Of a stretch of 64,000 bases of DNA, positions 35,444 through 44,127 are shown piece after piece. The notes under the pieces are model-generated. The model saw only the letters and a list, made by a program, of their open reading frames with translations, searched no databases and was not told where the DNA came from. Source of the stretch: Candidatus Leptovillus gracilis (lineage in GTDB: Bacteria > Chloroflexota > Anaerolineae > Promineifilales > Promineifilaceae); contig JADJXA010000004.1 of NCBI GenBank assembly GCA_016716065.1, forward strand, positions 62,001-126,000, in the 5' to 3' direction. Numbering within the stretch: the stretch's first letter is position 1; each line of letters opens with the position of its first letter. The translations under genes and the position numbers were made by a program.

Positions 35444-36091
35444 ATGGCCGAAGCAGCAGTAGATGCAAATGTGGCTGGTAGTGGAATAACAAGGCGTGAA
35501 TTCCTATATTATATCTGGGGGGCATCCATGGTTTTGTTGACTGCTCAGGCCAGCGGGATTTTGATCTGGTTCATGATTCCCCGGTTCCGTGAAGGGGAGT
35601 TTGGTGGTTCTTTCATGAAAACGTTGGCAGATCTGCCAGAGATTAATGCTGCGCCGAACAATTTTGCTGACGGCCGTTTCTGGTTAGTCAATCTGGACAC
35701 CAATCAAGCCAATAATCGGATGTATCTTGCCTCGGATGAGAGCCAACCCATAGTCGGCGTGGCGGCTATTTACAAAGTTTGTACCCACCTGGGCTGCATT
35801 TATACCTGGACAAATTCAAACGACCGTTTTGAATGTCCCTGTCATGGGTCTAAATACCGGCTAGACGGCCGTCGTATCGAATCCCCCGCCCCCCGTGCTT
35901 TAGACAGGTTTAAGGTATACGCCGTCGCTGAAGACAAAACAACTGTTCTGGCCGAAGCAGAATTGGTGGACAATTTCTATGCACCGCTTGTTCTCCCGGC
36001 CGATACAGCCTTCATTCGCGTAGATACCGGCGACCGAAAACTGGGTCTCTCGGAACCCTTGCTTTGTGACTTTGCCGGTAACTGCCCATAA
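35444..36091 (+). CDS. Rieske iron-sulfur protein of a bc-type complex
   Basis: 215 aa. N-terminal membrane anchor with a twin-arginine-type leader (GITRREFLYYIWGASM). The [2Fe-2S] ligands are in VCTHLGCIYTW and FECPCHGSKY: two Cys and two His, plus the disulphide cysteines. It takes one electron from quinol at the Qo site of cytochrome b and passes it to cytochrome c. Start at ATG 35444 with GAGGAG at 35429-35434; an in-frame TTG at 35423 precedes that ribosome site. First gene of the operon. Confidence 0.94.
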   Translation: MAEAAVDANVAGSGITRREFLYYIWGASMVLLTAQASGILIWFMIPRFREGEFGGSFMKTLADLPEINAAPNNFADGRFWLVNLDTNQANNRMYLASDESQPIVGVAAIYKVCTHLGCIYTWTNSNDRFECPCHGSKYRLDGRRIESPAPRALDRFKVYAVAEDKTTVLAEAELVDNFYAPLVLPADTAFIRVDTGDRKLGLSEPLLCDFAGNCP

Positions 36092-36102
36092 AAAAACCTT
36101 CC

Positions 36103-36145
36103 GCCTTCGGTGAAATTGTCCGACACAATGTTACCGAAGGCTTTT
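36103..36145 (+). terminator. hairpin between Rieske and cytochrome b genes
   Basis: GCCTTCGGT (36103-36111) pairs with ACCGAAGGC (36133-36141), an inner ATTGT/ACAAT pair extends it, and TTTT follows. Weak T run and position inside an operon suggest attenuation or mRNA processing rather than complete termination. Confidence 0.6.
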
Positions 36146-36184
36146 GATTTGTGTGCGCTACAGGTTCGGAGAAGGAGATAGTCT

Positions 36185-37840
36185 ATGGCTACTTTTTATG
36201 ATCAAGTTAAAGAAATGGGGTTGAAACAAGCCTTCGTTGCCAAGAGCGATGAAGTTGTAGAACGCATCACCGCCGGGATGAATATCGGTGATATCCGTTC
36301 TGCTTTGCGTGGCGACGAACCTCGTCGCCCCAATCCCCGACTGCGTCCCCACGCTGATGGTTTTTGGCTGCACATCCGCCCCAGCTTCTACCACAACGAA
36401 ATCACCCGCGTGTACCCCACCTTCCATCTAGGTTGGTTATCCACCTTTATGTTTGTCTGGGAAACAATCACCGGCATTTTCCTGATGATTTTCTACACGC
36501 CCAGCCCCCTGGTGGCCTACAGCAATATGTGGAATATCATGGCCAATGTCCCTCTGGGTCAGTTGATGCGCAACATGCACCGCCTGGGCGCTGAAGTGAT
36601 GGTCCTGGTTGTCGCGCTGCACATGCTGCGAACCTTTGTCACCGGCAGTTATAAAAAACCACGACAATTCACCTGGGCCACCGGCATGATCTTGCTGGTG
36701 TTAACCCTGATGCTTAGTTTCAGCGGCTATTTGCTGCCCTGGGACCAATTGGCCTATTGGGCGTTGACCGTCTTTATTTCCGGGGCGGAATCGGCGCCGG
36801 CTCCGCCTGTAGTTAACCAAAACGTCCTACTCATTCTCCAGGGTGGGCCTTCATTGGGGGCAGGTGGTTTACTGCGCTGGTACCTGCTCCATGTGTTATT
36901 AATGCCGCTGCTGTTGGCTATTTTCTTCTTTGTCCATTATTACAAAGTTGTTCTGCATGGCTTCTCGCTGCCTCCTGGCCGTGAAGAAGTGGGCGAAGAC
37001 ACTGCCAAACGCATCCCCAAAAATGAGCGTACTTACTTCATTCCCGACATCATGACCAGCGAAGTGATGTGGACTGCCCTCTTAACTCTGTTCCTGGTCG
37101 CCGGCTCTCTTTGGTTCTGGGACGCGCCGCTGGAACACCATGCTGATCCGGTGGTGACGCCGCTGCACGTAGTGGCCCCCTGGTATCTCTCCTGGTCTCA
37201 GGGTTGGTTGAAATTAGCGCCCAAAACCGTAGTTATCGGCTTTATCCCGCTGTTGATGGTTATTTTCATCGTCATGCCTTATTTTGAGGTGGGCAAGAGC
37301 CGCCGCTACGCCGACCGGCGCGTAGGGCTTAGTGTTTCCATGCTCTTCATTGCCTTTATGATGGTTTCCAACTGGATGGGCACGCCCAGATATCGTGTAC
37401 AGTCGTCATCTGATCTGGAGGTGGCAACCAAGCTGCTGCCGGAAGAAGGGGTAAGCGTCTTGTTGGGTATTCCCCCGGAATATTTATGGGAAGGCCAATA
37501 TTTACCGGGACAGGTTGTGGCAGATAACCCGCACCTGACTTATGGGCTGCAAGTGTTTAATGACCTGATGGTAAAGCACAGCTGCACCAATTTCCCTGGT
37601 ACGACAATAGGTGGAGTGGGTCTGGAAACGTGTGAAGCAGAAGACCATCGAATGCCCGACCCCTATGCCACCCTGACCATTGAGCAAGCCCAGGAGGGTC
37701 TGGTGAGAATGGTTATTCATATTGATGCGCTTAATCCTGAAAATACAGATGAGTACCTGTACAACCTGGATTGGGTTGGTTATCGTCATGAAAATGCGAA
37801 CTATGAAGAGGAATGCTCTTTCATCAATAAATCCTGCTAA
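36185..37840 (+). CDS. cytochrome b of a bc-type quinol-oxidising complex
   Basis: 551 aa, strong ribosome site (GGAGAAGGAG). Residues of about 75-300 are the four-helix haem domain with His pairs (MHRLGAEVMVLVVALHML; YLLHVLLMPLLLAIFFFVHYY). The C-terminal domain has VVAPWYLSWSQGW where classical cytochrome b has PEWY, so the Qo glutamate motif is of the APWY type. After the last helix (about residue 395) comes an unusual polar tail of about 150 residues with cysteines in HSCTNFPG, LETCEAED and EEECSFINKSC. Located between the Rieske and dihaem cytochrome c genes. Quinone type not determinable. Confidence 0.93.
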   Translation: MATFYDQVKEMGLKQAFVAKSDEVVERITAGMNIGDIRSALRGDEPRRPNPRLRPHADGFWLHIRPSFYHNEITRVYPTFHLGWLSTFMFVWETITGIFLMIFYTPSPLVAYSNMWNIMANVPLGQLMRNMHRLGAEVMVLVVALHMLRTFVTGSYKKPRQFTWATGMILLVLTLMLSFSGYLLPWDQLAYWALTVFISGAESAPAPPVVNQNVLLILQGGPSLGAGGLLRWYLLHVLLMPLLLAIFFFVHYYKVVLHGFSLPPGREEVGEDTAKRIPKNERTYFIPDIMTSEVMWTALLTLFLVAGSLWFWDAPLEHHADPVVTPLHVVAPWYLSWSQGWLKLAPKTVVIGFIPLLMVIFIVMPYFEVGKSRRYADRRVGLSVSMLFIAFMMVSNWMGTPRYRVQSSSDLEVATKLLPEEGVSVLLGIPPEYLWEGQYLPGQVVADNPHLTYGLQVFNDLMVKHSCTNFPGTTIGGVGLETCEAEDHRMPDPYATLTIEQAQEGLVRMVIHIDALNPENTDEYLYNLDWVGYRHENANYEEECSFINKSC

Positions 37841-37915
37841 CCAGCGAAAAAGCGCCGGGTTTTTACCGGCGGCTTTGCAGCAGCCGGCAAGCATGACTCA
37901 AAAGGATAAGCCCCC

Positions 37916-38770
37916 ATGCAAATAAAAGTTGCGATTGGAACCATAGCTTTCATGCTAACAATGGTTATATTTGGATACGCGGCCCTGCGCGAACCCACAC
38001 GCCTGGAGCGTTTTACGCTGGCTGAACAAGGCCGTTCCATTGAGACCGGCGCGCACCTATATCAGGCCAACTGCTCCAACTGCCACGGCGTGAACGGCCT
38101 GGCAGAAGAGTGTTATGATTTAGGGACTGGCGCGCAAATTGGCTGCATTGGTTTGCCGCTGAATTACCGGGCGCTGTTATGTGGCGACATCTCGGACCGG
38201 ATGATTGCCCTGAATTGGCAAGGTACCAAAGAAGCCTTCATTCGCAGTACCATTTCTTCAGGGCGCGCGGGTACAGAAATGCCAACGTGGTCGGAACAGT
38301 TTGGCGGCCCCTTGCGGGATGATCAGGTTCGCAACATCGTCTCGTATGTCTTGAACTACGAAACAGTTGAACTGTGCAGCGGTGAAGTGATCCGCTTTGA
38401 ATGGCCGGACAGCGTGGATGATTTGTTGGTGGCATTCCCCGATAGCAGCGCTGAAAATGGTAAGGCATTGTTCTTGTCTTATGGCTGCACTGGCTGCCAT
38501 GGCATACCCGACGAAGGTGTTGTGGCGGCAGTGGGGCCAGATATGGCTAATATCGGCGAAGTGGCGGCCACTCGTATTGAAGGGAAGACAGCATTGCAGT
38601 ATATATACGAATCCATTTTGCACCCCAGCGATTTTATTGCGCCGGAGTGCCCGAACGGACCTTGCAGCGGCCCGCCGAGCGCCATGCCAGCTAACTTCCC
38701 GGACCGGATGGCGGTTAGCCCTGGCGATATGGTAGATATTTTTGCTTATCTCCAACTTCTGGAGCAATAG
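37916..38770 (+). CDS. membrane-anchored dihaem cytochrome c
   Basis: 284 aa. N-terminal uncleaved anchor (VAIGTIAFMLTMVIFGYAA), then two cytochrome c domains with haem motifs CSNCHG (about residue 52) and CTGCHG (about 193). Candidate axial methionines are in the regions TEMPTW and AMPANF. Third gene of the operon, in the place of cytochrome c1; it would accept electrons from the Rieske protein and pass them to an oxidase or soluble carrier. A strong terminator follows. Confidence 0.92.
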   Translation: MQIKVAIGTIAFMLTMVIFGYAALREPTRLERFTLAEQGRSIETGAHLYQANCSNCHGVNGLAEECYDLGTGAQIGCIGLPLNYRALLCGDISDRMIALNWQGTKEAFIRSTISSGRAGTEMPTWSEQFGGPLRDDQVRNIVSYVLNYETVELCSGEVIRFEWPDSVDDLLVAFPDSSAENGKALFLSYGCTGCHGIPDEGVVAAVGPDMANIGEVAATRIEGKTALQYIYESILHPSDFIAPECPNGPCSGPPSAMPANFPDRMAVSPGDMVDIFAYLQLLEQ

Positions 38771-38794
38771 ATAGGTACCACCCCTTTGACACAG

Positions 38795-38830
38795 CAACAA
38801 AAAACCCGGCGACTGTCGGGTTTTTTGTTG
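38795..38830. terminator. bidirectional terminator after cytochrome operon
   Basis: Perfect 14-bp arms CAACAAAAAACCCG (38795-38808) and CGGGTTTTTTGTTG (38817-38830). A-tract and T-tract serve the two convergent units. Confidence 0.93.
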
Positions 38831-38843
38831 TGGGTTACTTGGT

Positions 38844-39770
38844 TTATTTGCTTTTCACGGCCGTTCCACATTGACGGCAAAATCTATCTTCTACTCTGAG
38901 AGGCTCACCGCACTGATGACAAAAACGGGCGGCGGGTTTTGCGGTAACGGCCGTATCTGGTTTTTCTGCAGCCCGGCGGATAGGCTGAGGCTTACGTACC
39001 TTTGTTTGGGCGCGCTGCGTGGCGATTACCCAGGTTAGGGCGACGGCGGAGGTGACGATAGCCGCCACGCTGAGCAGCAGTATCCAGTTAACGGGGGAGT
39101 TAGTGGCTGCCGCCGAAGGGTCTGGGGTCGAAACGGCCGCTGCCCCATTACCCACCAGCGGCACACCCTCCACCGAAAGCCGCGGTGGATTGCTCATGGT
39201 GTAGGCAAAACTGGCGGTCAGGGGTTTTCCGGCGGGCACAGCCTGGGCGGGGAACGTATGATACACAAACCCATCAGTGGGACTTTGGGTCACGTTTGCG
39301 GCTGTAGGCTGTGTTGTCAGAGCCGCAGCCGCCACAGGCTGCTGCACAGCGGTGAGCATCTCGTCTACAGAAATGGATGACAACCAGTTAAACGTGAAAG
39401 ACCGCGTGTTGTTTTCGGCCGTATACGGCAGGTAATACTCCACCCTGAAGCGCGTTTCGGGCAGCGTTATCCGCAGTTGATTGCCCTCAATGGTATAAAC
39501 AATGTCATCAATCATCACGTCATCCGGCGTGATCCGGGCGGCTACGTGCATAACGGCCTCGGCCGGCAGGGGCAGGACAACCTCCGCTGGTAAGGGCGTG
39601 TCGTCGGGCAATGTGCCGGTCAGCAGCACCAGCACATTGGGCTGATCATAATCGGGCCAAAAATCCACAACCAGTTGCTGCAATGTGTCAACCGGCGTCT
39701 GGGCGCGCGCCGTCATCACAAGGGCGAACATGAGCAGTCCAATGAGGAGGGAGTAACCAGTTTTTTTCAT
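38844..39770 (-). CDS. single-pass membrane protein with C-terminal double zinc ribbon
   Basis: 308 aa. Signal peptide MKKTGYSLLIGLLMFALVMTARA, a beta-rich extracytoplasmic domain of about 190 residues, a transmembrane helix WILLLSVAAIVTSAVALTWV (about 225-245), then a basic cytoplasmic linker and a zinc ribbon FCHQCGEPL...RFCRQCGTAV. Start chosen at ATG 39770 for the signal peptide; the frame is open further upstream into folK. It lies 14 bp after folK on the same strand. Function unknown; the domain layout suggests an envelope sensor or a scaffold. Confidence 0.78.
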   Translation of the reverse strand: MKKTGYSLLIGLLMFALVMTARAQTPVDTLQQLVVDFWPDYDQPNVLVLLTGTLPDDTPLPAEVVLPLPAEAVMHVAARITPDDVMIDDIVYTIEGNQLRITLPETRFRVEYYLPYTAENNTRSFTFNWLSSISVDEMLTAVQQPVAAAALTTQPTAANVTQSPTDGFVYHTFPAQAVPAGKPLTASFAYTMSNPPRLSVEGVPLVGNGAAAVSTPDPSAAATNSPVNWILLLSVAAIVTSAVALTWVIATQRAQTKVRKPQPIRRAAEKPDTAVTAKPAARFCHQCGEPLRVEDRFCRQCGTAVKSK

Positions 39771-39784
39771 AATACATTCTCGTT

Positions 39785-40321
39785 TTAGGGGGGAGCATCT
39801 GATGGGAATTGGATGTCTGATCGAGGCCAGATCGCATTTTTGCCCAGAGCAGCGCGCAGCCGGACGGCAATGGCTGCCAACCATTCGCCGGTTTCCGGGT
39901 GGGGTAGGTTTGGCAGCAGGTCGGCAATGGGCATGGCGACGTGGGCAAATGTGAGGATGTCGGGGTCGGGCAGGTGGCGGATACGGCCGTCGGCCGCCAC
40001 ATAATCCAGCACGCTGTCGTTGTACAGGGCCAGGTCCAGGTCTATGGTGCGCGGCGCGTTTTTGTCGGCCTGGCGCACCCGCTTCAGGGCTATTTCGATG
40101 CCGGCGATGAGGTCGTCTTTGATTTGCGCCGGGGAAAGGGGGGTTTGGAGGAGAACGGCCGTGTTGAAAAAGTTTGGCTGCGCCACCAAACCCATGGGCG
40201 CGGTTTCATAAACGGTGGCAACGGCCGTTACCTGGCTCATCTGCCGCAGCAAGGCGACCGCCGCCGGCAAATTATGCTCTTTGTCTATGTTGGAACCCAA
40301 AGTCAAAACAACACGATTCAT
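39785..40321 (-). CDS. folK: 6-hydroxymethyl-7,8-dihydropterin pyrophosphokinase
   Basis: 178 aa, folate synthesis. LTLGSNIDKEHN at the start, VYETAPMGLVAQPNFFNTAV, and RTIDLDLALYND with the magnesium-binding aspartates; HLPDPDILTFAHVAMPIADL is the conserved end. It transfers pyrophosphate from ATP to the pterin made by the FolB reaction. Downstream of folB with a repeat-filled gap of 146 bp; no folP is in the window. Confidence 0.95.
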   Translation of the reverse strand: MNRVVLTLGSNIDKEHNLPAAVALLRQMSQVTAVATVYETAPMGLVAQPNFFNTAVLLQTPLSPAQIKDDLIAGIEIALKRVRQADKNAPRTIDLDLALYNDSVLDYVAADGRIRHLPDPDILTFAHVAMPIADLLPNLPHPETGEWLAAIAVRLRAALGKNAIWPRSDIQFPSDAPP

Positions 40322-40364
40322 CGTCAGTCACCAACCAACCCAATCACTCTGATTTTGTACCTAC

Positions 40365-40440
40365 TAACCGCAGAGGTGCGGAGAACGCAGAGATTTCTCT
40401 GGACGCACCTCCGCGTCCTCCGCACTCTCCGCGGTTCAAT
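40365..40440. repeat. hairpin repeat between folB and folK
   Basis: AACCGCAGAGGTGCGGAG on the left and CACTCTCCGCGGTT plus CACCTCCGCGTCC on the right form an imperfect hairpin of CCGCAGAG-type words, a style of dispersed repeat seen in many environmental genomes. Confidence 0.7.
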
Positions 40441-40467
40441 CCAGACAGGGTTAGTAGTTACCTGATT

Positions 40468-40830
40468 TTACATAAAATCAGCGCGCGTGCGTTCGATTTC
40501 AATGCCGACCGATTCGGCGAAGCGCAGCGCCCCCGGTTTTTCTAGCCGTACCTGCACCCGCTCCACGCCAAATTCGCTGATGACTAATTGCGCCAGATCG
40601 CTGACCAACTTCTCCACCAGGAAGTCGGATGATTCTTCGACGTGTTGGATGATCCGCTTGGTGATGCTTTTGTAATTCACTGCATCGGCAATGTCATCGG
40701 AGGCGGCCGCCCGATGGATGTCGGCGAAGATAACCATGTTGATGAGAATATCCTGCTTGTTAACGCGCTCGTCGGGATTAATGCCAATAATACCGCGCAG
40801 CAGCAAATTGCGAATGATGATCTTGTCCAT
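40468..40830 (-). CDS. folB: dihydroneopterin aldolase
   Basis: 120 aa. MDKIIIRNLLLRGIIGINPDERVNKQDILINM is the typical N-terminal half, and the later VNYKSITKRIIQHVEESSDFLVEKL carries the conserved Tyr/Lys region; the end is VRLEKPGALRFAESVGIEIERTR. Cleaves dihydroneopterin to the FolK substrate. Start chosen at ATG 40830; 25 extra upstream codons come from repeat sequence. Operon with folK. Confidence 0.94.
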   Translation of the reverse strand: MDKIIIRNLLLRGIIGINPDERVNKQDILINMVIFADIHRAAASDDIADAVNYKSITKRIIQHVEESSDFLVEKLVSDLAQLVISEFGVERVQVRLEKPGALRFAESVGIEIERTRADFM

Positions 40831-40850
40831 ATTGTTTGCTCCGTTTATAC

Positions 40851-40905
40851 CTGACAAGGTGACAAGGTAACATCTGACAAGGTGACAAAAATGACAGATT
40901 ATCAC
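40851..40905. repeat. TGACAAGG tandem-type repeat upstream of folB
   Basis: CTGACAAGGTGACAAGG, TAACATCTGACAAGGTGACA and AAAATGACAG. Inverted copies of these words occur at 32680-32732 before argS. Confidence 0.7.
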
Positions 40906-40967
40906 CTTTGCCTGTATACATCTGTCCTGTCAATTGGATTGTTAATGGTTCACTTAATTTGGTGCGT

Positions 40968-41810
40968 TCATGCTGACTTGTTTACCCGTTCCAGCAGCCA
41001 GGCCGACAGGTCTGCCACCACTTGCTGATGATGAATATCGTTGTGCGATTCGTGGTAGCCGCCGTCGTAGGCGATGTATGTTTTGTCGGGTGAGGCGGCA
41101 TTGTCGAAAAAGCGGCGGGAGTCGGCCGGGGAAGTGATGGCGTCGGCCGTGCCATGAATCAGCAGCAGCGGCAGGCGCAAGGTGTGGGCATTGCCCTGGC
41201 ACCAGGTCGCTGTGTCCATCACCTCTGTCGCCAGTCGCGCCGTGCCCTTGCCGTGAACCAGTGGGTCACGTTGATACGCCTTCACTTCTTCTGGGTCACG
41301 CGAGATGGCGTTCACGTCCAGGCCGGTTTCCAGCCCAAATGTCGGCCATACCCGCGAGAGGACGCGGCTGACTTGCAGCAAAATGGCCGCCACGCCCACG
41401 CTGCCCACCGCCGGCGCAGAGATGATGGCGCCGCGCAGCCCTTCCGGCTGGCGCATGATATAGTCCAGACCGATCAATCCGCCCAGGCTGTGCCCGTAGA
41501 TGAAGCGGGGCAGGCCAGGGTGGCTGGCGGCGGTCAACTGCACCAGGGCGCCCACGTCACCGCGAAAATCAGCCATGTTATTGACATAACCGCGCTGGCC
41601 GGGCGAACGGCCGTGCCCCCGGTGATCCAGTCCATACAGCGCAAAGCCCTGCGGGACCAGATGCGTGACCACATTTTTGTAACGGCCGCTGTGTTCTCCA
41701 TGCCCATGCACGATGATAACCACCGCTTGCGTCGGACCGTCTGGCTGCCAGGATTGATAATAGAGGCCCAGGCCCCCGCTGCCGTTAAATGTACCTTCTT
41801 GGTGCTGCAT
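40968..41810 (-). CDS. alpha/beta hydrolase, monoacylglycerol lipase type
   Basis: 280 aa. Oxyanion loop IIVHGHGEHSGRY, nucleophile elbow YGHSLGGLIG with Ser, LLIHGTADAITSP with the catalytic Asp region, and DGGYHESHND with the His. This is the serine-aminopeptidase S33/MGL subfamily, which hydrolyses monoacylglycerols or lysophospholipids. Start at ATG 41810 (MQHQEGTFNG); an earlier in-frame ATG at 41879 lies inside the hairpin repeat. No signal peptide. Physiological substrate unknown. Confidence 0.88.
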   Translation of the reverse strand: MQHQEGTFNGSGGLGLYYQSWQPDGPTQAVVIIVHGHGEHSGRYKNVVTHLVPQGFALYGLDHRGHGRSPGQRGYVNNMADFRGDVGALVQLTAASHPGLPRFIYGHSLGGLIGLDYIMRQPEGLRGAIISAPAVGSVGVAAILLQVSRVLSRVWPTFGLETGLDVNAISRDPEEVKAYQRDPLVHGKGTARLATEVMDTATWCQGNAHTLRLPLLLIHGTADAITSPADSRRFFDNAASPDKTYIAYDGGYHESHNDIHHQQVVADLSAWLLERVNKSA

Positions 41811-41834
41811 GGTTAGACTCCACTTTATCGATGG

Positions 41835-41885
41835 CTGAGCTTGTCGAAGCCCGTTAGTAGCCCCTGTTGCCTTCGACAAGCTCAG
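41835..41885. repeat. inverted repeat CTGAGCTTGTCGAAG
   Basis: Perfect 15-bp arms at 41835-41849 and 41871-41885. The flank also repeats GTTAGTAG (about 41853 and 41895). The rest of the 41811-42091 gap is A/T-rich leader of the histidine kinase with no gene. Confidence 0.85.
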
Positions 41886-42091
41886 GTAACAGGGTTAGTA
41901 GCTGCCAAAAATGTCAGATGATGACCTCTGCGAATATAGTCACGATGATACTCGCCTTTTCAGGTAGTACCAAAGAACTAAGCCGATATGTACCATAGAC
42001 GAAAATTTGTGGAAAAATACAATAAGATGTGAATCCTTATAGTCCCAACTTGTAGTGTGTAGATTCTAAGGAAAGAACTGAGAGCAAAAAC

Positions 42092-43924
42092 ATGTATTGG
42101 TACCTGACAACTTTTAGCTTATTGTTACTGTTCGCTGCCGCTGCTTCCACCACCATTGCCCTCTACGCCTGGAAAAGACGACCCGTCCCTGGTTCTGTCC
42201 TTTTCGCCATTGCCATGCTGTCTATTACCCAATGGGCGCTGGCTTTCCTGCTGCACATTCTCAGCCCAGATCTGCCTGGCAAATTGGCCTGGCTTAGATT
42301 TCAATACATTGGCATCGTCATTCTCCCTGTCGCCTGGGTTGGGTTCACGCTGCAATATAGCGGCTGGACGGCCAAACAAATCCCTCAGCGCCTCCTCTTT
42401 CCCGCCTTGTTTTCCCTGATGACTTTTTTCCTGGTTCTGACCAGCCAAACGCACGGGTTGTTTTGGCGCAACATCCAAATGAACACCTCAGGTGGTCAGA
42501 CCCTGATGACCTTTGACCCAGGGGCCTGGTATTGGATCAGCTATCTGTTTTTGTATGGCTGTTACCTGATTGGTTCCTTACTGATTATGACCAGCCATCG
42601 CTACGAAATTGCTTCGCTGCACTCACGGCAGGCATTTAATCTGGTTGTGGGGTTATCGCTGCCCTGGTTCGGACTGGCGCTGCATGTTGCCAGGCTTAAT
42701 GTTGTTAACCTGATGCCTCTGGCGTTTGCCTTGAGTGGGATCATGGTGGCCTATTATGCGCTGCGGCTCTATTATGTTGATAAGACGCCGTTGGCCCAAC
42801 ACGTTATTCTGAACAATCTGGCAGATGGCGTGTTGGTGGTGGACCACAGCCAGAAAATTGTAGACGCCAACCTGGCGGCAGCCGATATTTTGCAACGGCC
42901 GTATCCCGATCTGATCAATCGCCCGTTAACGGCCGTCTGGCCAGAACTGGCGGTCCAATGTAAATTCGATGCCGAAAAACCGCATGATCTGGTACGCCTG
43001 AGCCAGGAAGGCACACGATATTACGAAGCGCACATCTCGCCACTAATGGATTGGCGCAAACTGCCGTCTACCAATCTGGTTACTTTGCACGATATCACCC
43101 AACGCAAACAAACCGAAGCGCTGCGCGAAGACCTGACTCGCTCTATGGTCCACGACTTACGCTCGCCCATCAGCAATTCCCTGTTTGCCTTGCAAATGCT
43201 GCGCGGTGGGTTGGAAATAGACGCCGCTTCGCCGGATAACCAACACCTGGTAGATATGACGCTTTCCAGCACCGAAAAAGTGCTGCATCTGGTTAATAAC
43301 ATCTTAGACGTCAGCCGTCTGGAAGAGGGGGGCATTCCGGTCAATCGCACGGCCGTATCCCTGGCGGCCATGATTGAACAAGTCGTCGCCTGTCAGATGG
43401 CCCATGCCGCTGAAAAGCAAATCCACATCCAGGCAACCGCGGCGCCAGACCTGCCGCGCGCGTGGGTAGACGCCGGCCTGTTGGAACGGATTCTGCAAAA
43501 CCTGCTCGATAACAGCCTGAAATTCTCACCGATTGGCGGCGTCATTCAGGTAACGGCCGTTGCCGTGCCGGACATCGCCAAAGGTAAAACCCACCTGGAA
43601 ATCTCGGTCAGCGACGACGGGCCAGGGCTATCGCCCGAACTGGCCCAGACGGTCTTCGACAAATTTGTCACTGGCAGCCACAAAGAGAGCGGCAGCGGCC
43701 TGGGTTTGGCCTTTTGCCACATGGCCCTGGCCGCGCACGGCGAGCAAATCTGGGCCAGCAACAACCTGGAACAAGGCGTCACCTTCACCTTTTCCCTGCC
43801 CATTGCCCCCACCGCCTACAAAGACTTGAAGCTGGAAACGGCCGTAGCCCCCGAAATTCACAAACCGTTTCACGGCCCCCGTTTCGCTCAGCCGCACCCG
43901 GAAATAGTGATCGTAGGCCGTTAA
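42092..43924 (+). CDS. sensor histidine kinase with 7TM input domain
   Basis: 610 aa. Residues 1-225 have seven hydrophobic helices (7TM histidine-kinase N-terminal type). A PAS domain follows (ILNNLADGVLVVDHSQKIVDAN), then HisKA with phospho-acceptor His in SMVHDLRSPISN, and HATPase_c with N box LLDNSLKFSP, G1 SDDGPGLS and G2 GSGLGLAFCHMA. No receiver domain and no adjacent response regulator, so the partner is elsewhere. Signal unknown; it might sense a membrane or quinone-related cue. Confidence 0.92.
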   Translation: MYWYLTTFSLLLLFAAAASTTIALYAWKRRPVPGSVLFAIAMLSITQWALAFLLHILSPDLPGKLAWLRFQYIGIVILPVAWVGFTLQYSGWTAKQIPQRLLFPALFSLMTFFLVLTSQTHGLFWRNIQMNTSGGQTLMTFDPGAWYWISYLFLYGCYLIGSLLIMTSHRYEIASLHSRQAFNLVVGLSLPWFGLALHVARLNVVNLMPLAFALSGIMVAYYALRLYYVDKTPLAQHVILNNLADGVLVVDHSQKIVDANLAAADILQRPYPDLINRPLTAVWPELAVQCKFDAEKPHDLVRLSQEGTRYYEAHISPLMDWRKLPSTNLVTLHDITQRKQTEALREDLTRSMVHDLRSPISNSLFALQMLRGGLEIDAASPDNQHLVDMTLSSTEKVLHLVNNILDVSRLEEGGIPVNRTAVSLAAMIEQVVACQMAHAAEKQIHIQATAAPDLPRAWVDAGLLERILQNLLDNSLKFSPIGGVIQVTAVAVPDIAKGKTHLEISVSDDGPGLSPELAQTVFDKFVTGSHKESGSGLGLAFCHMALAAHGEQIWASNNLEQGVTFTFSLPIAPTAYKDLKLETAVAPEIHKPFHGPRFAQPHPEIVIVGR

Positions 43925-44127
43925 CCCCATTCATTTCCCTCAGTTTTGCCCAGAGCTGGCCGGCCTGCCTTGACCTGCCAGCTCTCTTTTTGTCTGCCTA
44001 CCGCCAATTTGCCTAAAACCAGACCCCTGCGTAAGATATACGTCTTCAATTTCAAAACAGTAAAACTGTGTGGTCTGTCCATCCCAAACCGCCAGATAGC
44101 TAAATTTGATAAGGAGTGAAGACGATT

